Numbered from the stretch's first letter, positions 1 to 7,623 are shown. The stretch is DNA of 12,832 nt from an uncultured Collinsella sp. (GCA_900550355.1 URRT01000043.1:1-12832); one strand, 5' to 3'. The notes: generated by a model not told the origin, from the letters alone. Numbers and translations: made by a program.

Positions 1-1425
1 CTTGCTGTCCTCGGCGTACTTGGTGAGGATCTTGGCGGCGGCCACCTGGTCGACGTCCAGGCCCTCGGCCTTGACCGTCACGGAGCGCGTGCCCTCGAAG
101 GCGCTGTAGCCCTTGGGCGCCTTGAGCTCGCAGACCTCCAGCTTGCCCGAGTCCACGCCCGAGACGGTTACGCGGCCGTCCTCGCCCGTGGTGACGGTGG
201 CCTTGCCCTCTGCATCCCACGTGCCGTCGGCCGCCAGCGTGCGGCCGCGGTCGTCGGCGATGCTCAGGACTGCCCCGGCAAGCGGCTTGTCGCCGTCGCT
301 GCCGCGCTTGGTGAGCGCGAGATCCCAGGTGTAGGCGCACGCATCGTCGCTCGGCGTGCGGGTGAAGCCGGCGTCGCCGGACTGGTCGGCAAAGGGAGAG
401 CGCGGGTAGCGCAGGTAGACCTCGTTGGGGTTGCCCTTCGCGATGCCGTGGCTGCATGCGCTGCTGAGCGGTGCGTTGTACACGGCGACCACGCGGGCGC
501 CCGCGGTGAAGGCGTCGGCCCCGCCGAGCGCGGCGATCAGGTCGCCGGTGCGCACGGTGAAGGTCTTACCGTCGCCCGAGACCCCGCACTGGGCCGTGAT
601 GTCGGTCCAGCCCTTCGCGGGCTCGGTGCCGGCGAGGCCGTCCCTGCCGGTCTGGACGGCGTCGAAGCCGCCGTCCGCGCCCGCCGCCGCGTACACATGC
701 ATGCTCGCGGCGACCTTGGAGGGGTCGAGCCCCGCGCTCATGGTGTCGACGAACTGCACCGTATAGGTGTCGTAGGCGGTGAGCCCGGCCGGGACTGTGG
801 CGGAGAGGCGCCAGTACAGGTCGTCGGCGGCCGTGGCGTCGGCGGCCTTCTGCCATGCGGCGGTGCCGTCCTCCAGCACATGCTTGGACACCTTGGGGGT
901 CGCCGCCTTGGGCTTGACGGTGACGGCGCTGCCGCCGACCAGGGCCATGATCGACCCCTCGTCGCCGCGGGCGAGTAGGAGCCAGTAGCCGCAGGGCAGC
1001 TCGGCCGTTGTGCCCGCGTTAAGGGCCACGGACACGGCACCAGAGGTCTGGAGGGAACGAGCGAGCTGTGCGCTCAGCGCGCCCGTAAGGTGGGAATCGG
1101 CGTTGAGCCACTCGGCAGCTTCCTGCGCGGTGGTCTGGGAATTGGGCATGCCGGCGCTGTGCAGCACGGGCAGGACGGCGTCGCGCACGGCGTCGCTTGC
1201 CCAGGCGAGGTCAGTGGCGATCTTGGCGTCGCTGTCGCCGTCGACGACGTTGGCGCTAAAGATCTGGTAGGCGTCGTAGCTGCGCGCCACGGTGCCGCTC
1301 ACCGTAATAGAACCGGTCGAGGTCGGCGCGGCCTGCGCGGAAGCGGGGAACACAACCGCGCAGGTGCCGATCAGGAGGGCAAGCAGCGCAAACAAGATCG
1401 GGAAGGAGCAAACTTTCTTATTCAC
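1..1425 (-). CDS. Sortase-type major pilin (FimA/SpaA-like), C-terminus beyond the left edge
   Basis: The 475 visible residues look like the shaft subunit of a covalently linked pilus. Residues 1-32 form a signal peptide (NKK, hydrophobic stretch, cut near ASAQA). Residues 38-170 resemble the N-terminal fimbrial domain (GSITVSGTVARSYDAYQIF). Residues 172-345 match the D2 isopeptide-forming fimbrial domain, with K181 in the TPKVSKHV segment and the hallmark GNPNEVYLRY at 331-340. Residues 365-455 are a Cna-B/SpaA fold with a typical E-box (LEVCELKAPKGY). The sorting signal and probably the sortase gene lie off the window. The start is GTG at 1425-1423, chosen because GGGAGG lies just upstream and a signal peptide follows directly. 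It overlaps the end of the upstream adhesin gene by 8 nt, which suggests translational coupling. Its DNA is far more GC-rich than that adhesin gene. Assignment as pilin is confident; shaft versus minor pilin is inferred. Confidence 0.85.
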   Translation of the reverse strand, partial: MNKKVCSFPILFALLALLIGTCAVVFPASAQAAPTSTGSITVSGTVARSYDAYQIFSANVVDGDSDAKIATDLAWASDAVRDAVLPVLHSAGMPNSQTTAQEAAEWLNADSHLTGALSAQLARSLQTSGAVSVALNAGTTAELPCGYWLLLARGDEGSIMALVGGSAVTVKPKAATPKVSKHVLEDGTAAWQKAADATAADDLYWRLSATVPAGLTAYDTYTVQFVDTMSAGLDPSKVAASMHVYAAAGADGGFDAVQTGRDGLAGTEPAKGWTDITAQCGVSGDGKTFTVRTGDLIAALGGADAFTAGARVVAVYNAPLSSACSHGIAKGNPNEVYLRYPRSPFADQSGDAGFTRTPSDDACAYTWDLALTKRGSDGDKPLAGAVLSIADDRGRTLAADGTWDAEGKATVTTGEDGRVTVSGVDSGKLEVCELKAPKGYSAFEGTRSVTVKAEGLDVDQVAAAKILTKYAEDSK

Positions 1426-3184
1426 GACGCTCGCCTCCCTTCGCATTCGCCTTGCGACGAATGTGCATCCAGGCTGCAGCAGCGCAAAGCACCGCCGCGC
1501 CGGCAAGGTACGTCAGAGTGACGCCCGACATACCAGAAAGAGGCAGAGTGGTGGAGTAGGTGTTGGTGAAGGTGGAGACGGGAATGATGGTTGGGTCCGC
1601 ACCGGCGGAGGTTTGAACCGCGACGCCCTGCCCGTTCTTGCCAAGGGTGTTGCCCATGTCGTCCTTCATCTGCGTAACGGTGGTAGAGGTGGTAAGACCG
1701 GTGTACTTGCCAGTGGTCTCATTCATGACGGCCTTCACCGTGACGGCAACCTGGTACTCGGCCTTGGAGTAGCGGAGCTTATCGATGGCACCGGTGGCAG
1801 GCGCGACCTCCTTCACCATGTAGGTGTAGGTCTTGGCGTAATCTTTATTGGTGCCTGCTTCAGTGGACAGGTGCGACTTGTTGAACGTCATGGCGCCAAA
1901 GGTCGCCGTGATGTTGTTGAGATTGGCGGCATCGGTCTCCCCTGCCTTTGGGGCAACAGAAATCTTGGGCGCTTCGGGCATGGGGGCTTTGGCTGCATAG
2001 TCACCCGTAGCCACAATGCTGAACTCGAACGGCACATAGCTGCCTTCGTCGTCCTTCGGCCAGTCCGTATTGCGAACGGATTTGGTCACCGGGATCTTCA
2101 CGGACGTAGCGCTGCACTTGTCGGAGATGTACGTAGTGCCACTAACGATGCTCGGCCGCTCGTTCTCTTTCCACGTAATGGAGCCGTTTGTGCTGTCCAC
2201 CGTGAACTTGTAGGTGTTCTTGTTCAGTTCGTAGCCAAACGGAGCCTGGGTCTCCGTGAGCGTGTACGTGCCCGGCAGCAGACCGGCCAATGTGAACTTG
2301 CCATTCGTGTCGTCGGTATCGGCCCAAGTGGTTTCGCTCGAAGCCGACTGATCGCTCACGGTCCAAGGCTGCGCCTCGGTCGTACCATCGGCACCCAGTT
2401 TCGCAAGCTTCCACTCGGAACCAGCCAAAGGAGTGTATCCCTTGTCTCCTTCCTCAACCTTAGTCCAAGACACCGTACCGGTAATAATCTTGGTGTTGGG
2501 AATGGCACCTTTGGGGTTATTCTCGAACGAAACGTTGTTCCCGTTCTCATCCACATAACCCTGAACATAGTTCGGCTTCTCGCCAGTATTGTTCATAGTG
2601 GCGTAGTAGATGGTGTCTGACTTCTGGTAGCCCTCCGGCGCCTTGACCTCGCGAATGTAGTACGTGAAGTAGTCTTTATCGTTGGGATCGCCAATTTTGG
2701 CCTTCTGATTCAAATAGTTGAACTGAAGCTCGCCATCATCCGAAGAGTAATCATTGGCACCGCCATCCGTTACCGTAACGATGGGATTCGTTTCATTCTT
2801 GGCATCATCGACAGTGCCGTATATCGTCCACGAGGAACCAGAAAGCGGCGTCATGCCGTCCGCAGCGTCGACCTTGCTCCACGCAATGGCAGAGCCGTCC
2901 GGTGTATACGACCCAGACCACGGGAAGTTGTGACGCTCCTGATCCATATCAATGACGGAAGCCGAGTTACCCTCGAGATTTGTGAAGTTGTACGCGATCT
3001 TAGGGTTGTTCATCATGAAATCTTCGCCCACGTACACACGACCGTTGGTGGTCACATGGTCGTCGAAGCTTCCGTTGGGAACGAGAATCGATCCGAGCAT
3101 AGCAGCGGCGGGGTCATCGTCGGTCCACTTGCCGTCCCCGCCGCCATTGCCCCGGACGGGCCAACTTACGCTCCCCGTTGCCAT
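1418..3184 (-). CDS. Pilus adhesin, C-terminal part (frame-split): Cna-B repeats, isopeptide domain, LPLSG anchor
   Basis: This is the downstream half of one adhesin gene broken by a frameshift; the 5' half is 3114-4676. The frame is open back to 3388, but codons before about 3175 only re-read the 5' half out of frame. Homologous content starts with SVSWPVRGNGGGDGK and completes the anchor-A type domain (GSILVPNGSF, then NGRVYVGEDF). Two Cna-B/SpaA repeats follow, starting at AIAWSKVDAADG and GTVSWTKVEEGDKG, with E-boxes REVKAPEGY and TETQAPFGY. Next is an FctA/Spy0128-like isopeptide domain (IPVTKSV to TYTYMVKEV). It ends with the sorting signal LPLSG, a hydrophobic helix and a basic tail (HIRRKANAK). 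Sortase would anchor it to the wall or pilus. I see no convincing ribosome site for independent translation; ATG 3184 is the nearest candidate. The stop TAA overlaps the GTG of the pilin gene. Confidence 0.75.
   Translation of the reverse strand: MATGSVSWPVRGNGGGDGKWTDDDPAAAMLGSILVPNGSFDDHVTTNGRVYVGEDFMMNNPKIAYNFTNLEGNSASVIDMDQERHNFPWSGSYTPDGSAIAWSKVDAADGMTPLSGSSWTIYGTVDDAKNETNPIVTVTDGGANDYSSDDGELQFNYLNQKAKIGDPNDKDYFTYYIREVKAPEGYQKSDTIYYATMNNTGEKPNYVQGYVDENGNNVSFENNPKGAIPNTKIITGTVSWTKVEEGDKGYTPLAGSEWKLAKLGADGTTEAQPWTVSDQSASSETTWADTDDTNGKFTLAGLLPGTYTLTETQAPFGYELNKNTYKFTVDSTNGSITWKENERPSIVSGTTYISDKCSATSVKIPVTKSVRNTDWPKDDEGSYVPFEFSIVATGDYAAKAPMPEAPKISVAPKAGETDAANLNNITATFGAMTFNKSHLSTEAGTNKDYAKTYTYMVKEVAPATGAIDKLRYSKAEYQVAVTVKAVMNETTGKYTGLTTSTTVTQMKDDMGNTLGKNGQGVAVQTSAGADPTIIPVSTFTNTYSTTLPLSGMSGVTLTYLAGAAVLCAAAAWMHIRRKANAKGGERRE
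1434..1439 (-). promoter_or_regulatory. Ribosome binding site setting the GTG start of the pilin
   Basis: GGGAGG on the minus strand lies 8 nt before the GTG at 1425, inside the last codons of the adhesin gene. No ATG with a comparable site is available before the signal peptide, so this decides the start. Confidence 0.6.
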
Positions 3185-4676
3185 TGCCCCAGTCGCTTCT
3201 ACCCTCGCCCGCAATGCCACCACGGATGGTGAGGCTCGTGGTATCGACAAAATTCCACATGATGGACTGGGAGGCCAGCGAGTATTTCGCGCGAAGGTCT
3301 TTATCGGCGTTACTCTCATAACCGCGAGATATTTCTGTATCGCCCCACCAGAAGCGCCAGCCATTGTGGAACTCGACAGGACCAGCACCTGTAACGTTCA
3401 CGACAATGGATGCGCCTTCGGGGACATTGGTGAACTTAAAGTCGACGCCGCGGTAGTAGACGCCATCCTTCAAGTTGGAGAGCTCGGAACCGGCAATGGT
3501 GAAGACCTGTTGCATAGAAGTTCCATCGCCGGTAAAGGTGATAAGTCGCTCGGTGTTGCAAATCTTATAGTTCGGGATTCTGGTATCAAGCGCACCGGAA
3601 ACAGACTTCTCACTACCATCGAAAGTGAGTGTATAGCTTGTTCCCTTGTTATCGTACTTGTTGATTGCGTAGCTGTTGTCGCTAATTGCGGAACCATCCG
3701 TAACTGTGCCGGTATTTGCAAACGAGGCGAGCTGTTTCGATAGCTTCGAGAGGTATCCATCTGCACCGTTGTAGCTCGAATAATCGTTACCGTTAACATT
3801 AGTCAAATCAACATTTTGATTGAACAGGTCGCTCTTCAGAGCATCCGAGCCCTCGAACCAATTACCTTGATTTTTCACGACAGACTGGCGCCCGTTGTTA
3901 GCATTCGAATCCCAATAGGAATAGGTAATGGGACCGGCGATCTGCGCGGTATAGTCATAGCCAGGGCGGGAGTCAGTCTTTGTCGCCTTGCCGACCCAAG
4001 CACCCTTGGTCCAAGCACCAACCGTCGCAGCATCTGAGGTCGTTCCCTGACCGGTATTCATGTTCTCAATCAAGCTGTTTATGCCGGCGACCGCAAGCAC
4101 CGTGCTTCCCCCCCTGGGACGAAACTGCGATCCAAAACCAACGGTGCCGAAACGGAAGCCCTGGCCGCCCCAACTCTCCTTGATAGGATTCATGGCCAGT
4201 TTGCCGTGGACCACGGTAAGGCCCTCCGCCTCAGCGGCATATGAGCCGGTGGGGGCGTTATTCGCATCAAGAGTGCTAGTTTTGTTCGGCTTACCACCGA
4301 TGTACATGTCGCGGCCGACGTAGGTGGCCACGCCGGGATCGGGGGTGGAGATATCGATATTCGTACCGATACCGATAGACGTGGGCTTGTAGATGCCCTT
4401 GTTCACAGTAGTAGCCGCGTTCGCAGAGGTGGCGGCGCTATTCTGGTTTTCGGCATCCTCGCTGGTGTTATCTACAGCAGCGGACTCACTTGAGGAACTC
4501 CCCGTTACAGCTTCCTCGGTAGAAACTGTCTGGGTGTCGTTGGCAATGGCCTGCGAGATCGGAGGCATGACGAGCGACAGTACCAGGCTCAAAACCGAGG
4601 CTCCGCACAAAACGCCTGCCAGTACACGGCGCGTCGCTTTATTGCTCTGCTTAGTTTTTTCTGAATTCGCTTTCAT
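3114..4676 (-). CDS. Pilus adhesin, N-terminal part (frame-split): signal peptide and choice-of-anchor A type domain
   Basis: First gene of the pilus operon. Residues 1-46 are a long Gram-positive signal peptide (basic MKANSEKTKQSNKATRR, hydrophobic core, cut near AIA-ND). A Ser/Thr/Ala-rich spacer covers residues 48-90. Residues 115 to about 500 resemble the choice-of-anchor A family: a GLTVVHGKLAMN segment near 152, FTNVPEGASIVVNVTGAG near 415-432 and SQSIMWNFVDTTSLTI near 469-484. That fold normally continues into a GS-I-L-x-P-N strand, which here lies in the next frame. After residue 501 the frame reads Arg-rich nonsense and stops at 3114. As it stands, the product would be secreted without an anchor. 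The start is set by GGGGAGGAG at 4691-4683. If joined, the protein would be about 1085 residues with the adhesive domain at the tip end. Ligand unknown. Confidence 0.75.
   Translation of the reverse strand: MKANSEKTKQSNKATRRVLAGVLCGASVLSLVLSLVMPPISQAIANDTQTVSTEEAVTGSSSSESAAVDNTSEDAENQNSAATSANAATTVNKGIYKPTSIGIGTNIDISTPDPGVATYVGRDMYIGGKPNKTSTLDANNAPTGSYAAEAEGLTVVHGKLAMNPIKESWGGQGFRFGTVGFGSQFRPRGGSTVLAVAGINSLIENMNTGQGTTSDAATVGAWTKGAWVGKATKTDSRPGYDYTAQIAGPITYSYWDSNANNGRQSVVKNQGNWFEGSDALKSDLFNQNVDLTNVNGNDYSSYNGADGYLSKLSKQLASFANTGTVTDGSAISDNSYAINKYDNKGTSYTLTFDGSEKSVSGALDTRIPNYKICNTERLITFTGDGTSMQQVFTIAGSELSNLKDGVYYRGVDFKFTNVPEGASIVVNVTGAGPVEFHNGWRFWWGDTEISRGYESNADKDLRAKYSLASQSIMWNFVDTTSLTIRGGIAGEGRSDWGNGNGERKLARPGQWRRGRQVDRR
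3173..3176 (-). other. Probable frameshift site: G4 run splitting the adhesin gene
   Basis: On the minus strand the sequence reads AACGGGGAGCG here. Removing one G makes the upstream frame (GRSDWGNGNG) run directly into the downstream frame (SVSWPVRGNGGG), giving a continuous Gly/Ser/Asp-rich loop inside the domain. The downstream frame is one base further on, consistent with a single inserted base. Other short G or C runs within about 50 nt could also be the site. Confidence 0.5.
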
Positions 4677-4766
4677 CGATGTCTCCTCCCCAAGAGACCG
4701 CGATCTTGCTCTTTCACTATCAAACGTATCTGCGCAATCTGTAATTGCGCACGCTTAGTAATGCAT

Positions 4767-4796
4767 ATTGTAACGATTGTTTGAACATCTGAGCAA
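4767..4796 (-). promoter_or_regulatory. Candidate promoter of the pilus operon
   Basis: On the minus strand TTGCTC (4796-4791) is followed by an 18-nt spacer and TACAAT (4772-4767), a good -10. Transcription would begin about 85 nt before the adhesin ATG. The -35 lies inside one arm of the dyad at 4787-4796, so a regulator bound there could compete with RNA polymerase. Assigned by eye. Confidence 0.4.
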
Positions 4797-4849
4797 GAAA
4801 ACCGATAGTTTTGTAGCGAATTCTCAATTCTCTTGACATTTGCTCAGAT
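4787..4849. repeat. 10-bp inverted repeat around the pilus promoter (possible operator pair)
   Basis: ATCTGAGCAA at 4787-4796 is exactly mirrored by TTGCTCAGAT at 4840-4849, 43 nt apart. The core TTGCTCA recurs at 4944-4950 within TTGCTCAAGAGC. One arm covers the proposed -35. The pattern fits paired sites for a transcription factor, possibly with looping; the factor is unknown. Confidence 0.4.
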
Positions 4850-5114
4850 TTACCTTCGTTTATTCGCTATGAAATATCTATTTCTACTGGTAATTAAGCT
4901 AGTTATCATTTTTTAATAGCATTTTATTTATTTGCACAACATTTTGCTCAAGAGCATGCGCCCTGTGAACGGTAAATCATTAACCGGGAGGAATAGACTA
5001 CCAAATTGATGGGAACATCTTTAACTCATCGGTGGTTAGAAGCATGATGTTCAGACAGCGTTATTTGAATTTTCGCGCAGATTTTAGGTATCAATTCACC
5101 CAAATCGCCAGAGG

Positions 5115-5147
5115 CCACCGCAAAGGAGCCTGCCCCCTTTGCGGTGG
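5115..5147 (+). repeat. Palindromic repeat family A, copy A1
   Basis: 33 nt with perfect 12-bp arms, CCACCGCAAAGG (5115-5126) and CCTTTGCGGTGG (5136-5147), around a 9-nt loop. It begins 14 nt after the stop codon of the HAD gene on the minus strand and could stop transcription or protect the 3' end, but it lacks the T tract that copies A2 and A3 have. It aligns with A2 and A3 without gaps and in the same orientation. Confidence 0.8.
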
Positions 5148-5161
5148 TTCTCCCCCCGGCG

Positions 5162-5983
5162 CTATAGCAGATGTTCCTCGATAAAGATCGCGATGCCGTC
5201 TTTGTCGTTGCTCGCGGTTACAAAATCGGCGGCGGCACGGGTGGCATCGCTGCCATTTGCCATGGCCACGCCCACGCCGGCGTCAGCCACCATGCAGGTG
5301 TCGTTGTCCGCATCGCCAAACACGCAGATGTCCTGGAGCTCCATGTCGTTGAGCTCCGCCACGCGCACAAGGCCGCGCGTCTTGGACACGCGCGGATCCA
5401 TGAACTCGTAGAGCCGCTGCGTGGTTTGCAGAGCCGCCGCCTTAACAGTGTCATCGGCAAACGTCGACGCCCGCTCAATCACCTGCGGCATCACCTCGGG
5501 CGCCATGGTAAACATCACCTTGGGCTGCGGCTCGCGCAAAAACTCGGCAAAATCGACCACCTGGTAGGGCACGCCGTCGACGCGCGACAGGTGCTCGACG
5601 CACGCGTTGCTCTCGGGCACGTAGAACACGCCGTCTCGGGGGCAGACGGGCGTTGCCGGAAGGTCCGCCATATGCCTGCAGATTCGCGCGATGGTCTCGC
5701 CCGGCAGCGGATAGCTCAGCTCGTTGATATCGTGCGCGCGGTCGATGACCTCAGCGCCGCCGCAGCCCACCATCACGTCCACCAGGCCTTCGATGCCCCA
5801 GAGCTCGTACATGGCCTCGGTCGCGTGGGCATCGCGCCCAGTGCACAGGCCAAAGAGCACGCCGCGCTCGCGCAGGGCGTGGATCGCCGCCACGGTGCGC
5901 GGGGACACCGTGTGCTGGCTCGTGAGCAGCGTGCCGTCGATATCGCAGAACACGGCTTTGATGTGGCTGAAGGTGGTGTCCAT
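5162..5983 (-). CDS. HAD-superfamily (Cof-type) phosphatase
   Basis: 273 residues, the usual length of Cof-type HAD hydrolases, which remove phosphate from small sugar phosphates, nucleotides or cofactors in the cytoplasm. All four HAD motifs are present: motif I DIDGT with nucleophile D14 and acid/base D16; motif II T48 in CTGRD; motif III K201 in RVSKTRG; motif IV GDADND at 223-228 for magnesium. The cap between about 85 and 185 is of the C2B kind found in this subfamily and carries substrate specificity, which I cannot predict. The ATG at 5983 is preceded by a modest AAAGG site. The gene stands alone between gaps carrying repeats A1 (downstream) and A2/B1 (upstream). A possible promoter is listed at 6039-6069. 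Confidence 0.88.
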   Translation of the reverse strand: MDTTFSHIKAVFCDIDGTLLTSQHTVSPRTVAAIHALRERGVLFGLCTGRDAHATEAMYELWGIEGLVDVMVGCGGAEVIDRAHDINELSYPLPGETIARICRHMADLPATPVCPRDGVFYVPESNACVEHLSRVDGVPYQVVDFAEFLREPQPKVMFTMAPEVMPQVIERASTFADDTVKAAALQTTQRLYEFMDPRVSKTRGLVRVAELNDMELQDICVFGDADNDTCMVADAGVGVAMANGSDATRAAADFVTASNDKDGIAIFIEEHLL

Positions 5984-6038
5984 GGGGGCCTTTCTGGGTT
6001 GTGCGGCGGTGTGGGGTGTATTCGTGAACGGCGTACAT

Positions 6039-6069
6039 GGTATACCAAGGCACAGGCGCGGCCCGTCAA
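6039..6069 (-). promoter_or_regulatory. Candidate promoter of the HAD phosphatase gene
   Basis: Minus strand TTGACG (6069-6064), 19-nt spacer, TATACC (6044-6039), about 55 nt before the ATG. The spacer is longer than ideal and the -10 is four of six. The -35 begins exactly 8 nt after the stem of repeat A2, the same distance as at the MFS promoter. Confidence 0.35.
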
Positions 6070-6072
6070 AGC

Positions 6073-6110
6073 AAAAACCACCACAAAGGAGCCTGGCCCC
6101 TTTGTGGTGG
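6073..6110 (-). terminator. Intrinsic terminator formed by repeat A2
   Basis: Read on the minus strand, the 12-bp GC-containing stem is followed immediately by TTTTT (6077-6073). It lies about 100 nt after the stop of the MFS gene and just before the HAD promoter, so it would separate the two units. Confidence 0.55.
6078..6110 (+). repeat. Palindromic repeat family A, copy A2
   Basis: 33 nt with perfect arms CCACCACAAAGG (6078-6089) and CCTTTGTGGTGG (6099-6110) and loop AGCCTGGCC. The arm changes relative to A1 are compensatory (G-C to A-T), so base pairing is kept while sequence drifts. It shares the flank AAAGCAAAAA with A3. Confidence 0.85.
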
Positions 6111-6140
6111 CCGGACCCGCAGGATGGCCTGACCCGGGGC

Positions 6141-6207
6141 GCAAACCATCACAACATTCGACGTTTTTCGACAAAATCGCGATTTTCATCGAATGTTGCG
6201 ATGGTTT
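6141..6207 (-). repeat. Palindromic repeat family B, copy B1 (inverted relative to B2 and B3)
   Basis: Outer arms AAACCATCACAACATTCGA (6143-6161) and TCGAATGTTGCGATGGTTT (6189-6207) pair over 19 positions with one A/C (or G/T) mismatch. The core contains the perfect 14-bp palindrome AAAATCGCGATTTT (6173-6186). Its reverse complement aligns gap-free over 67 nt with B2 and B3. It begins directly after the TAA of the MFS gene and may act as a first 3' hairpin ahead of A2. Confidence 0.85.
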
Positions 6208-7494
6208 TTACTGCTTTGCGGCACGATCCAAGTGCCAACGACCAAATAGCAGCAACGCCGCGGGAACCGCCGTCACGACCATACCCGCCCCGATGAGCGT
6301 CTGCTGCACACCAAACGTCGCCGCTAGCCAGGGGGCAATCGCCAGCGGGGCTACGCCGGCAAACATGTTGCCAAAGCCCATGACCGAGTTCACGCGACCG
6401 AGCTGCTCGAGCGGGGCCGTCGTTTGCACGATCGTGTTGTGGAGCGGGTTGACGATGCCCCAAGCTATGCCCAGTACAATCTGGCCGACGAGGGCTACAC
6501 CCACGTACGGTGTTCCCACATAGAGCAAACTTCCTAGGCCCACGGATATGAGTGCAATGAGCAGCGTTTTGAGGCTGACCAGGTGCGGCGGCAAGCGGAG
6601 CACGAGGACGGCGCCCAGCACCGCGCCCACACCGCTGGCCGACGAGAGCCAGCCCATCCATTCGACACCGACATGCAGAACATCGCGGTAGAAGAACGAC
6701 TCCAGTGGATCGAAAGCTCCATAGCCAAAGTTCGAAAGGAAAATAATGCAGAACAGCAGGGCGAGGACGCTGTTGGTAAAGACCGTCTTGATGCTGGTCG
6801 CGAAGGTAGCGCGGGAAGATGTGTTGGGGTCGGGGCTTTGGCTGGCCTTATCCGATGTGATGTCGCCGATCGCGGGTTTGCCTTCGTGTGTGGCAGCCTG
6901 ACCTGCGCTTTGCCTAAAGCCCCAACCGGCAATGAGCGCCAATGCGGTAAAGAGCATCATGAGCACGAACACCGCGCGCGACGACGCAGCCGCCGCGACA
7001 AAGCCGCCCAGCGTGGGGCCAACGATGATACTCACGTTTGAAAACATGGCGATGGCGGAGTTGATGTCTTTGAGCTCGACAGGATCGTCGGTGAGGTAGG
7101 CTGGATAGGATGTGGCGATGGGCTGGGCGAACCCCATCACGAAGCCCAGGAGCACTGCGCCGAGCAGGACGATGCCGGTCGCGCTGCCAAAAACGAGGAT
7201 CGCCGCGCCGGTTGCCAGCGTGCCCACGATGCTCAGCAAGAAATGACAGCGCGGGCCCCAGGCGTCGAGCGCAGCGCCACCCGCAAAGGATCCCAAGATC
7301 ACGAATACGTTCATAAAAAGGACGGCCAGCGATGTCGCCATGACCGAGGCATCGTCTGCATAGGTGAGCGTTCCGATGACGCCGATAAAGTAGCTGGTCT
7401 GAAAACCGGTGTAGATGAGAAAGCGCATCGCCACCAGGCGCTTGGCCTGCACGGACAGCGATGATTGAGGCTTTGAGGAAAGAGGGGCGAGCAT
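6208..7494 (-). CDS. MFS transporter, probable efflux type
   Basis: 428 residues from the chosen start, rich in hydrophobic helices consistent with about 12 membrane segments. A hydrophilic loop (about 195-235 from this start; GQAATHEGKPAIGDITSD region) separates the two halves. Features typical of MFS exporters include the loop GGAALDAWGPR between helices 2 and 3 and the region PAYLTDDPVELKDINS, which resembles MFS_3/EntS-like exporters (PALLPDLV-x-x-x-L-x-x-ANS in relatives). The frame is open to 7533 with earlier ATGs, but the third Met (7494) is preferred because AAGGAG lies 5 nt upstream. Substrate cannot be told; a drug, siderophore or metabolite are all possible. It is monocistronic, with promoter and inverted repeat at 7624-7660 and hairpins B1 and A2 at its 3' end. 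Confidence 0.85.
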   Translation of the reverse strand: MLAPLSSKPQSSLSVQAKRLVAMRFLIYTGFQTSYFIGVIGTLTYADDASVMATSLAVLFMNVFVILGSFAGGAALDAWGPRCHFLLSIVGTLATGAAILVFGSATGIVLLGAVLLGFVMGFAQPIATSYPAYLTDDPVELKDINSAIAMFSNVSIIVGPTLGGFVAAAASSRAVFVLMMLFTALALIAGWGFRQSAGQAATHEGKPAIGDITSDKASQSPDPNTSSRATFATSIKTVFTNSVLALLFCIIFLSNFGYGAFDPLESFFYRDVLHVGVEWMGWLSSASGVGAVLGAVLVLRLPPHLVSLKTLLIALISVGLGSLLYVGTPYVGVALVGQIVLGIAWGIVNPLHNTIVQTTAPLEQLGRVNSVMGFGNMFAGVAPLAIAPWLAATFGVQQTLIGAGMVVTAVPAALLLFGRWHLDRAAKQ

Positions 7495-7499
7495 GGAGA

Positions 7500-7505
7500 C
7501 TCCTT
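7500..7505 (-). promoter_or_regulatory. Ribosome binding site choosing the MFS start
   Basis: AAGGAG on the minus strand, 5 nt before the ATG at 7494. Upstream ATGs at 7533 and 7512 have no comparable site, so the shorter protein is preferred. Confidence 0.65.
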
Positions 7506-7623
7506 GTTTCATACGAATGCGGACGGCGGGCATTCGCCACCGTCTGTCAAATCAATCTATCCGCATGAAACATTAAGGACGCATCAAGCCCCTTCTCTCC
7601 GTTTTTCGCCCGTCATGAACTAC

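Larger units (their letters stand above)
4677..5161. other. AT-rich intergenic region upstream of the pilus operon
   Basis: 485 bases without a credible gene; the only ATG with a nearby GGGAGG (about 5008) gives 12 codons. Roughly 4745-4945 is very AT-rich compared with everything around it. The region holds the pilus leader with its ribosome site (4683-4691), a candidate promoter (4767-4796), an exact 10-bp dyad (4787-4849), a third TTGCTCA copy (4944-4950) and, at the far end, repeat A1. About 4960-5110 holds nothing I recognise. Confidence 0.7.

Noticed and set aside
1292..2620. A 442-codon open frame on the plus strand
   Set aside because: It is antisense to the pilin and adhesin genes, whose domains, ribosome sites and sorting signal are clear. 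Its translation is low-complexity Gly/Val/Arg sequence with no family resemblance.
3173..3176. Phase-variable homopolymer or programmed frameshift site
   Set aside because: A run of four G is short for slipped-strand switching, and I see no slippery heptamer with a stimulatory structure. Kept only as one possible explanation of the split.
4833..4866. Plus-strand promoter beginning TTGACA
   Set aside because: No acceptable -10 lies 16-19 nt downstream, and no plus-strand gene follows before the HAD gene on the other strand.
5008..5046. Tiny gene after GGGAGG near 4986 in the AT-rich gap
   Set aside because: It gives 12 codons before a stop, with a spacer too long for the ribosome site.
5171..6523. 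A 450-codon open frame on the plus strand
   Set aside because: It crosses the HAD gene, repeats A2 and B1 and the MFS gene end. High GC keeps the antisense frame open; the product is His/Ala/Arg-rich nonsense.
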